Assembly: GCA_963803025.1 (NCBI GenBank)
Contig: CAWDKZ010000028.1
Coordinates: 1-29,524, forward strand
Length of the DNA stretch: 29,524 nucleotides
Direction of reading: 5' to 3'
Origin: Bog-793 sp963803025
GTDB taxonomy: Bacteria; Actinomycetota; Acidimicrobiia; Acidimicrobiales; Bog-793
The position numbers and the translations under genes are program-made. Shown piece by piece: positions 23,449 through 29,524 of this stretch. Within the stretch, counting starts at the first letter, position 1. Every line of letters starts with the position of its first letter. The notes under the pieces were generated by a model that was not told where the DNA came from, ran no database searches, and worked only from the letters and a program-made list of their open reading frames with translations.

Positions 23449-25158
23449 TTGCTCGCGTTGCTCGCGATCGGGATCGTCGCCGGGTTGATCACGGGGATCT
23501 CGCCGTGCATCCTGCCGGTCCTGCCCGTCGTCCTCGTCGCCGGGGCGACGCCCGCCGCGCCCGATGCGGCGCGCCGGCGCGCGGCGCGTCCCGTCGCCGT
23601 CGTCACCGGCCTCGTCGTCAGCTTCGCGGCGTTCACGCTCGCCGGCTCGGCGCTGCTCAGCGCGCTCGACCTGCCACAGGACCTGTTGCGCGACGCGGGA
23701 CTCGTCATCCTCGGCCTCGTCGGGCTCGGGCTGCTCGTGCCGGCGCTCGGCGGCCTCGTCGAGCGCCCCTTCGCCCGCCTCGGGACGCGCCCCCCGCAGG
23801 GCGCGACGAGCGGTTTCGTCCTCGGGGTCGGGCTCGGACCGCTCTTCGTCCCGTGCGCCGGCCCCGTTCTCGCCGCCATCACCGCCGTGGCGGCGACGCG
23901 CCACTTCGGGCCGGGCGCGATCCTGCTCACCCTGGCATTCTCGGCCGGGGCGGCGGTGCCGCTGCTCGCCGTCGCCCTCGCCGGCGACCAACTCGTCGGG
24001 CGGGTGCGGGCGCTTCGTCGACGCGGGGCGCTCATCCGCCGCGCCGGGGGCGTCATCCTCCTCGCGATGTGCTTCGTCCTGGCGGCCAACCTCACCGACG
24101 GCCTGCAACGTCGCGTCCCCGGGTACACGAACGCCCTCCAGAACGACGTCGAGGGAACGACGTTCGCGAGAAACCAGCTCGCCGCTTTGCGAGGCGTGCC
24201 GGCGGGGACGCTCGGCGACTGCGCGGCGGACTCGCCCGTCCTCGCGCGTTGCGGTGCGGCTCCGGCGTTCACCGGGATCACCGCCTGGTTGAACACGCCG
24301 CACGACGCGCCCTTGTCGCTCGCCGGGCTGCGGGGCAAGGTCGTCCTCGTCGACTTCTGGACCTACTCCTGCATCAACTGCCAGCGCGAGCTGCCACACG
24401 TCGAGGCCTGGTATCAGCGCTATCGCCGCGCCGGGCTCGTCGTGGTCGGGGTGCACACCCCCGAGTTCGCCTTCGAACACGTCGTGTCGAACGTCGCCGC
24501 CGCGGCACGGCAGCTCCACGTCGACTTCCCGATCGCGCTCGACAACGACTACGCGACCTGGAACGCCTACCGGAACAGCTACTGGCCCGCCGAGTACCTG
24601 ATCAACGCGCGCGGCGAACTCCGCTACTTCACGTTCGGCGAGGGCAACTACGCCCACACGGAGACGCTCATCCGCGAGCTCCTCGTCGCGGCCAACCCGG
24701 CGGTGCACCTCCCGCCGCGCACCGACGTCCCGGACCTCACGCCGGACACGCCGCTCACGCCGGAGACCTACCTCGGTTCGGACTACCTCGGCAACAGCTT
24801 CCAGGACAACCTCGACGAGCAGTTCGTCTCGAACGGAGTCCCGACGAGGTACTCGTTCCCGCCGGTCGAGTACCCGTACGGCATCGAGCTCGCGGGCACC
24901 TGGACGATCCGCCCCGAGGAGATGACCGCGGGACGCCGTGCCGAGCTGCGCCTCGAGTTCCAGGCCCACGACGTCTACCTCGTGCTCGGCGGTCACGGCA
25001 CCCTCGGGGTCCAGGTGAACGGCACGCAACGAGAGACGATCGCGGTGAGCGGAATCCCGCGGCTCTACACGCTCGTGTCGGGTCGTTCCTACAAGGAAGA
25101 CTCGCTCCTCGTCTCGGCGAGCCCGGGAATCCAGGCCTACGACTTCACCTTCGGCTAA
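23449..25158 (+). CDS. dipZ: DipZ-type fusion: CcdA electron carrier plus extracytoplasmic thioredoxin and C-terminal domain
   Basis: A 569-residue protein passing reducing power from the cytoplasm to extracytoplasmic thiols. Residues 1 to about 215 form a CcdA-like membrane domain with Cys20 (SPCILPVLP) and Cys136 (VPCAGP), the two cysteines that carry electrons across the membrane. Then comes a TlpA/thioredoxin-like domain with WTYSCINC, Cys308 and Cys311, followed by a region of about 150 residues that is beta-rich, as in mycobacterial DipZ. Starting at TTG 23449, with GGGGGGA 8 nt upstream, it is shorter than M. tuberculosis DipZ. A disulfide donor/isomerase role for the neighbouring wall enzymes is inferred from Cys content and order. 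It may share the transcript of the three genes before it. Confidence 0.92.
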   Translation: MLALLAIGIVAGLITGISPCILPVLPVVLVAGATPAAPDAARRRAARPVAVVTGLVVSFAAFTLAGSALLSALDLPQDLLRDAGLVILGLVGLGLLVPALGGLVERPFARLGTRPPQGATSGFVLGVGLGPLFVPCAGPVLAAITAVAATRHFGPGAILLTLAFSAGAAVPLLAVALAGDQLVGRVRALRRRGALIRRAGGVILLAMCFVLAANLTDGLQRRVPGYTNALQNDVEGTTFARNQLAALRGVPAGTLGDCAADSPVLARCGAAPAFTGITAWLNTPHDAPLSLAGLRGKVVLVDFWTYSCINCQRELPHVEAWYQRYRRAGLVVVGVHTPEFAFEHVVSNVAAAARQLHVDFPIALDNDYATWNAYRNSYWPAEYLINARGELRYFTFGEGNYAHTETLIRELLVAANPAVHLPPRTDVPDLTPDTPLTPETYLGSDYLGNSFQDNLDEQFVSNGVPTRYSFPPVEYPYGIELAGTWTIRPEEMTAGRRAELRLEFQAHDVYLVLGGHGTLGVQVNGTQRETIAVSGIPRLYTLVSGRSYKEDSLLVSASPGIQAYDFTFG

Positions 25159-25481
25159 CTGCGGGACGCGCTTCGCCGCCCGGGCAGGCGGCCGCGGCCA
25201 CCAGGTGGCCGGACTCGGGAGCGGCGGCGGCAGCGCGCGCCGGTTCGGGCGCCGGCGGTCGCGCGATCTCGATGCGCTCCTCCGCTGGCACGCTCCCCCG
25301 CGTGCGCCCTTGGCATCGGCACCTCGCCAGTCGCCGGCATGCCGCGGCGCGACGATGCCGACCGGCGCCGCCATCAGCGGCGACGAGCTCGTGACTACGG
25401 CGGGAGTCGCGCCCCTCCGAGCGGGTGGCGGTAGCCTGTCGACGTGCTGATTACCCCCGCTCCCGGCGTCGGTCGTTCCGC
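25159..25481. other. Intergenic region between dipZ and the pilus genes
   Basis: About 320 bases, with no supported gene. A TAGCCT hexamer at 25432-25437 resembles an actinobacterial -10 for pilB, but no convincing -35 was found 17-18 nt upstream. GGCCACC-A-GGTGGCC at 25196-25210 is a 15-bp near-perfect palindrome close to the DipZ stop, and a second stem lies just before it. Confidence 0.45.
25175..25192 (+). terminator. Hairpin downstream of dipZ, possible terminator
   Basis: GCCGCC (25175-25180) pairs with GGCGGC (25187-25192) around a 6-base loop, 17 nt after the dipZ stop, with the 15-bp palindrome at 25196-25210 following. There is no T-run, so this is a stem-only candidate. Confidence 0.33.
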
Positions 25482-27380
25482 ATGAGGCTCCGACGCGGCG
25501 ACCGCACGCCCGCTCGCGAGCGTTCCGACGGCGACACGGCTGGACTCGGGCGGTCGTCCGAGGCGCCGGACGAGTCCGCCGCTCTGCCGTGGAGCGACCT
25601 CACGTTCGCGCACTCGTCGCTCGAATTCGACGGGGACGAGAATCTTCCGGGTGAAGGGCTCGGAGAAATCATCCGCCTCGGCGTGCACGACGTCGCGGAC
25701 AAGGCGACGCTCCGGCTCGGGGACCTCCTCGTCGGTCGTGGTCTCGTCACCGAGTTGCAGGTCAACGAGGCGCTCACCAGGCAGCGCGAGACAGGCGGCC
25801 GCCTCGGACAGATCCTCGTCGACATGGGGGTTCTCGGCGAGCGCGGGCTCGTCGACGCTCTCGCCTGGAAGTTCGATATGCCCGAGTGCGACCTACGCAC
25901 GCAGATCCCGCAGAAGGACGCGCTCGAACTCGTACCCGAGGAGATCGCCCGAGCGCAGCTTGCGCTGCCGATCGCACTGACCGGCAACATCATCTTCGTC
26001 GCCGTCGCCGAGCCGAGCTCGGGGCTCCAGGCACTTCTCGAGAAGATCACGAAGCGCGAAGTGCACCTCATGATCGTGCCGGTGAGCGACATCCGCCAGG
26101 CGATCGACTCCAACTACGGTGCGCTCGGCGGGGTCACCAACCTCGTCGAGGTGTTCCAGACGATCGAAGGCGGCCGGCGCCGAGCGGCGGAGCCGGCACG
26201 ACCGGAGGTCATCGCCGACGACGCCCCCGTCGTCCAGGTCGTCAACCGCATTCTCACCCAGGCGTTGCGTGACCGGGCTTCCGATGTCCACATCGAGCCA
26301 CAGGACAACGGCGTGCGCGTGCGCTACCGCATCGACGGCGTCATGAAAGAAATGCTCGCGCTCCCGGCGGCGATGGGCCTCGGGCTCGTGAACCGCATCA
26401 AGATCATGGCGGAGATGAACATCGTCGAGCGCCGTCGGCCCCAGGACGGCCAGTTCACGACGACCGCAGACGGCAAGGCGGTCGACGTGCGCGTCTCGAC
26501 GATCGCGACGATCTGGGGTGAGAAGTGCGTCATGCGGATCCTCGACAAGACACGGTCGGTGCTGCGCCTGGAGCACCTCGGGATGCCGGCCTCGGTCAGC
26601 GAGACCTTCTCGGGGATCATCCGCGCCCCGTTCGGCATGGTCGTCTGCGCGGGGCCGACGGGCAGCGGCAAGACGACGACGCTCTACGCGACGTTGCACG
26701 AACTCAACGATCCGACCCGCAACATCATGACGATCGAGGACCCCGTCGAGTACGTCTTCCCGTCGATGAACCAGATCCAGACGAACGAGCAGGCGGGTCT
26801 CACGTTCGCGACAGGACTCAAGTCGATCCTGCGCCAGGACCCCGACATCATCCTCGTCGGCGAGATCCGAGACGTCGAGACGGCCCGCATCGCGGTGCAG
26901 TCGGCGATGACCGGCCACCTCGTGCTCTCCTCGCTCCACGCGACCGACACCGTCACCGCCTTGCTCCGCTTCGAGGACATGGGAATCGAGCCCTTCCTCA
27001 TCTCCGCCTCGGTCATCGCCGTCGTGAGCCAGCGCCTCGTGCGCCGCATCTGCCCCGCGTGCAAGACGCGCTACACACCGACGCCGGAGGAGCGTGCCTT
27101 TTACGACGAGACGCACGGGCCGGAGAAGGCCACCTTCTACCGGGGCGAGGGATGCAACTTCTGCGCCCACACCGGTTACCAGGACCGCATCGGCGTCTAC
27201 GAGCTCCTCGAGATCACCTCGCGGATCAAGCACCTCATCATCGCCGCCAGCACACACGACGACCTCCGTGCTGCAGCCCAAGAGCAAGGCATGCGAACCC
27301 TGCGTCAACAGGCGATAGACCTCGTTGCTCAGGACGTCACGACCGTGTCAGAAGTCGTCCGCAGCATCTACACGTTGTAG
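25482..27380 (+). CDS. pilB: PilB-type type IV pilus assembly ATPase
   Basis: A 632-residue secretion ATPase that powers pilin polymerisation at the inner face of the membrane. A disordered start of about 60 residues is followed by an MshEN/T2SSE N-terminal domain (about 75-215, RLGDLLV, GLVT, GRLGQILVDMG). The core has Walker A GPTGSGKTTT (391-400), an Asp box around 413-424 with IMTIEDPVEY, Walker B IILVGE (456-461) and the His box HLVLSSLHATD (479-489). The zinc-binding tetracysteine is Cys524/527 (CPAC) and Cys558/561 (CNFC), typical of PilB/GspE and absent from PilT. ATG 25482 is the likely start; GTG 25425 is an alternative, and no Shine-Dalgarno is obvious. It is followed by pilC after 11 nt. 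Confidence 0.95.
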   Translation: MRLRRGDRTPARERSDGDTAGLGRSSEAPDESAALPWSDLTFAHSSLEFDGDENLPGEGLGEIIRLGVHDVADKATLRLGDLLVGRGLVTELQVNEALTRQRETGGRLGQILVDMGVLGERGLVDALAWKFDMPECDLRTQIPQKDALELVPEEIARAQLALPIALTGNIIFVAVAEPSSGLQALLEKITKREVHLMIVPVSDIRQAIDSNYGALGGVTNLVEVFQTIEGGRRRAAEPARPEVIADDAPVVQVVNRILTQALRDRASDVHIEPQDNGVRVRYRIDGVMKEMLALPAAMGLGLVNRIKIMAEMNIVERRRPQDGQFTTTADGKAVDVRVSTIATIWGEKCVMRILDKTRSVLRLEHLGMPASVSETFSGIIRAPFGMVVCAGPTGSGKTTTLYATLHELNDPTRNIMTIEDPVEYVFPSMNQIQTNEQAGLTFATGLKSILRQDPDIILVGEIRDVETARIAVQSAMTGHLVLSSLHATDTVTALLRFEDMGIEPFLISASVIAVVSQRLVRRICPACKTRYTPTPEERAFYDETHGPEKATFYRGEGCNFCAHTGYQDRIGVYELLEITSRIKHLIIAASTHDDLRAAAQEQGMRTLRQQAIDLVAQDVTTVSEVVRSIYTL

Positions 27381-27391
27381 ACAGGATTCCC

Positions 27392-28600
27392 GTGGCCCGA
27401 TTCTCCTACACAGCAATCGACAAGACCGGCGAGACCGTCTCGGGTGTGGTCGCGTCCGCCAACGCCGGTGCCGCTCACGTCTTGCTGCTGAGCCGTGAGC
27501 TCCAGCCCATCTCCCTCGAGGAGAAGACGAGCATCCTCCAGTACGAGGTGACGAAGAAGAAGGTGCCGCGCGAGGAGGTCATGCACTTCTCGCGCCAGCT
27601 CGCCGTCTTCGTGAAGGCCGGGATCCCGATCCTCGACGCCCTCGAGATCATCGAGGGCGAGACGACGGACAAGCTGTTCAAGAAGGCCCTGCACCAGATG
27701 GTCGAGGCGATCACGGCCGGCGATACCTTCTCGCTGGCGGCCGAGGCCCATCCCGAGGCGTTCCCTCCGTACTACATCGGGATGCTCGGCGCGGCCGAGC
27801 TCGCGGGCAACCTCGACACCGTGCTCGCACAGCTCTCCGACTACATGGAGCGTGACGCCGACGCTCGCAGCAAGGTCACCGCGGCGATGATCTACCCCGG
27901 AGTCGTCCTCGCGATGTCGATCGTGACGGTCGTCGTGCTCGGCGTGTTCGTCATGCCGAGGTTCAAGACGTTCTTTCAGTCGCTCGGCGCGAAGCTCCCG
28001 CTCCCCACGTTGATATTGATCCGAATCACGAACTTCTTCGAGGCCCGTTGGGAAATCATCCTCGCCGTGATCGTCGTCGCCGTGATCGCCTTCGCCATCA
28101 CCTTCCGCTCGAAAAAGGGTCGGGCGCGCATCGACTCGATCGTTCTGCGCCTTCCAATCGCTGGAGACCTCATTCAGCACATCTTGGTCGAGAGGATCTG
28201 CCGGATCCTCTCGTCGATGATCCAGGCCGGCGTCTCGCTCCCTGAGGCATTGATCGTCACCTCGGAATCCGTGTCGAACGACGTGTACAAGCGCGGCCTC
28301 GATACGATCCGGGACGAGATGCTCGAGGGACGTGGGCTCGCGGATCCCGTCGCGGGCAGCGACCTGTTTCCCAGCGCGGCCCGACAGATGATGCGCGTCG
28401 GCGAAGAGACCGGAACCTTGGAAGAGCAGCTGCAAACTGCGTCCCAGTACTACGCTCGGGAGCTCGATTTCAAGATCAAGCGATTCACCGGTTTGTTCGA
28501 GCCCGCGATCATTATCGTCATGGGTCTCGTCGTCGGTTTCGTCGCCATCGCGCTCATCTCGGCGATGTACGGCATCTACCGCCAGGTGAAGGTCACTTAG
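27392..28600 (+). CDS. pilC: PilC-type type IV pilus inner-membrane platform protein
   Basis: A 402-residue polytopic protein of the PilC/GspF family, the platform on which PilB turns. It has the family's duplicated T2SSF domain: the first (about 60-180) contains HFSRQLAVFVKAGIPILDALE and the second (about 265-385) contains ERICRILSSMIQAGVSLPEAL. Each copy has a G-x-x-L/P-L-x-x-A-L core. Hydrophobic helices lie near 172-193, 222-243 and 376-398. The GTG at 27392 is used; AGGA lies 8 nt upstream and the first residues, ARFSYTAIDKTGETVSG, match the usual N-terminus. It is 11 nt behind pilB and clearly in one operon. Confidence 0.94.
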   Translation: MARFSYTAIDKTGETVSGVVASANAGAAHVLLLSRELQPISLEEKTSILQYEVTKKKVPREEVMHFSRQLAVFVKAGIPILDALEIIEGETTDKLFKKALHQMVEAITAGDTFSLAAEAHPEAFPPYYIGMLGAAELAGNLDTVLAQLSDYMERDADARSKVTAAMIYPGVVLAMSIVTVVVLGVFVMPRFKTFFQSLGAKLPLPTLILIRITNFFEARWEIILAVIVVAVIAFAITFRSKKGRARIDSIVLRLPIAGDLIQHILVERICRILSSMIQAGVSLPEALIVTSESVSNDVYKRGLDTIRDEMLEGRGLADPVAGSDLFPSAARQMMRVGEETGTLEEQLQTASQYYARELDFKIKRFTGLFEPAIIIVMGLVVGFVAIALISAMYGIYRQVKVT

Positions 28601-28987
28601 CTCGACGGCGGATTCAGGCGACGCCCGTCAGTTCGACTTGTCCATCGCCTTCCGTTCACCGCCCGACGCGGTGCGAGACGACCTACGGTTTCTCCACCTC
28701 GGTGTCAAGCGGTTTTCCGGCTCTACGCGATCCTGGCAACAATGTGCTCGCGCTGTTGTTGTCGCCTTCGGTGGTCCTGGAATCGCGCGATGCCGTGTCA
28801 CATTGGCTGGAGGATCCCGGAGCGGCGGTCACGAGAAGGCGACAGCCGAACCGGTTGCGACGACTGACACATCTTGATTAATATTAGTGGCCCATATGGG
28901 TGGAATTCGGCGGCTGGATTGCTGAGCAGGCTATCCTTCGCCTGTAGCTCGTTCGAGCCATCGATCTGAGGAAAGGAATCAGCCACC
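28601..28987. other. Leader region between pilC and the pilin gene
   Basis: About 390 bases with no supported gene; a 79-codon frame at 28638-28877 is Arg/Ser-rich and lacks any motif. The last 120 bases are unusual: an AT-rich island TAATATTA (28879-28886) and a palindrome follow the weakly coding-like part. TATCCT near 28932-28937 is a possible -10. GAGGAAAGGA shortly before 28988 is a strong ribosome-binding sequence, in keeping with a highly expressed pilin. Confidence 0.5.
28891..28900. promoter_or_regulatory. Palindrome and AT-rich island upstream of the pilin gene
   Basis: CCCATATGGG is a perfect 10-bp palindrome about 90 bases before the pilin start, just downstream of TTGATTAATATTAG, the most AT-rich stretch of the area. 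It could be an operator or part of an UP-element-like promoter region. A 10-bp palindrome alone is weak evidence. Confidence 0.3.
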
Positions 28988-29524
28988 ATGCTGAACCGCT
29001 ACCGCAGGAATCGCAGAACAGACGCTGATCGATTCGGTTACGGAGGCTTCACCCTGATCGAACTCCTCATCGTCATCATCATCATGGGCATCCTTGCCGC
29101 CGTAGTCGTCTTCGCCCTCGGCGGCGTCACGGGCACCAACGCGATCGCCGCGTGCAACACGGACGCAAAGACCGTCGAGGTCGGGGTCCAGGCGTATTAC
29201 GCGCAGAACAACGCCTACCCGACCACGATCGCAGATCTCGACGCTGGGACCAATCCGGCCCTGCGCAGCTGGCCGAGCAACAACACGTACTACTTCATCG
29301 GGCTGGGTGACGGAACGGGCATTACGTCCATCGGCACCAACGGTTCGGTGGCGGCTGACGCGACGCCCGCCACGGGTCAGCCCGCAGCGGCCCTCGGTAC
29401 GGTTTGGGTCGAACCGGTCAAAGTCATCACGGGGGTCGGGGCCACGGCGACCGATTGGTATGACTACGACACCTTTGCCTCTACCGCCTCGCCCTCTACC
29501 AACATCTGCGGGACCATTTCCTAA
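28988..29524 (+). CDS. Type IV pilin (major-pilin-like prepilin)
   Basis: A 178-residue prepilin with a class III signal: a basic leader of 20 residues ending in Gly19-Gly20, then FTLIELLIVIIIMGILAAVV. The prepilin peptidase should cut after Gly20, leaving Phe21 as mature residue 1 and Glu25 as the conserved mature Glu5. A hydrophobic helix of about 25 residues follows, then a Gly/Thr/Ala-rich globular domain of about 130 residues with two Cys (52 and near 174) that could form the D-loop disulfide. ATG 28988 has GAGGAAAGGA upstream. The stop codon TAA occupies the final bases of the window, so the gene is complete. It would form the pilus fibre assembled by PilB/PilC. Confidence 0.93.
   Translation: MLNRYRRNRRTDADRFGYGGFTLIELLIVIIIMGILAAVVVFALGGVTGTNAIAACNTDAKTVEVGVQAYYAQNNAYPTTIADLDAGTNPALRSWPSNNTYYFIGLGDGTGITSIGTNGSVAADATPATGQPAAALGTVWVEPVKVITGVGATATDWYDYDTFASTASPSTNICGTIS

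Noticed and set aside
23359..25374. A 671-codon minus-strand open frame opposite dipZ
   Set aside because: Composition of an antisense shadow; dipZ has both Cys pairs and a clean start on the plus strand.
28638..28877. A 79-codon plus-strand frame between pilC and the pilin
   Set aside because: No ribosome site, no motif, Arg/Ser-rich composition; better explained as intergenic.
28921..28970. tRNA T-loop-like GTTCGAGCC
   Set aside because: No acceptor, D or anticodon arms can be built around it.
1..29524. Search by eye for CRISPR arrays, insertion sequences, prophage genes and integrases
   Set aside because: No regularly spaced repeats, transposase motifs or phage structural genes were seen.

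Overview
The window is high-GC DNA with frequent GTG/TTG starts and tightly packed operons. A DipZ-type CcdA-thioredoxin fusion, Hanks-type kinase/PP2C signalling, L,D-transpeptidase and M15 wall enzymes and a PilB/PilC type IV pilus system occur together. That mix suggests a free-living actinobacterium, perhaps of the Acidimicrobiia, but the lineage is inferred and no rRNA or tRNA is present to test it. No phage genes, insertion sequences or CRISPR arrays were recognised.

Layout. (1) 1-7.2 kb, carbohydrate uptake: the tail of a possible GH3 glycosidase; an orphan MalK/UgpC/MsiK-type ATPase (-); a Nudix hydrolase (+); and a minus-strand RbsC-like permease / substrate-binding protein / FrcA-like ATPase operon with a candidate promoter-operator at 6507-6538. 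A possible frameshifted small secreted protein follows. (2) 7.5-9.4 kb, an EEP-fold hydrolase with membrane anchor (+) convergent with a secreted GH16 glucanase (-). (3) 9.9-15.1 kb, an APC-family permease, a small membrane protein (-), then a tight PP2C phosphatase - Ser/Thr kinase - glutamine-synthetase-family operon with 2-nt spacing and an ATGA overlap. (4) 15.1-17.0 kb, an unrecognised protein and a dienelactone-hydrolase-family enzyme, both (-). (5) 17.1-19.0 kb, a three-gene minus-strand operon around a cytochrome b6-type diheme protein, with no Rieske or cytochrome c gene beside it. (6) 19.3-19.6 kb, a candidate structured RNA with its own promoter-like sequence, upstream of an MFS transporter. 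(7) 21.0-25.2 kb, cell envelope: an Lgt-family protein that apparently starts at CTG and has lost key Lgt residues, an M15 carboxypeptidase, an L,D-transpeptidase and DipZ. (8) 25.5-29.5 kb, type IV pilus assembly: pilB, pilC and a major-pilin-like gene ending at the window edge.

How they fit together. The left third looks built to degrade and import sugars, with the orphan ATPase possibly energising transporters encoded elsewhere. The kinase/phosphatase pair is translationally linked to a ligase with an intact glutamine-synthetase active site, suggesting phosphorylation control of nitrogen or polyamine metabolism. The cytochrome b operon and the RNA locus are the least explained parts. The envelope cluster modifies peptidoglycan and handles extracytoplasmic disulfides. 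Many long open frames opposite or across real genes are GC-driven shadows and were left out.
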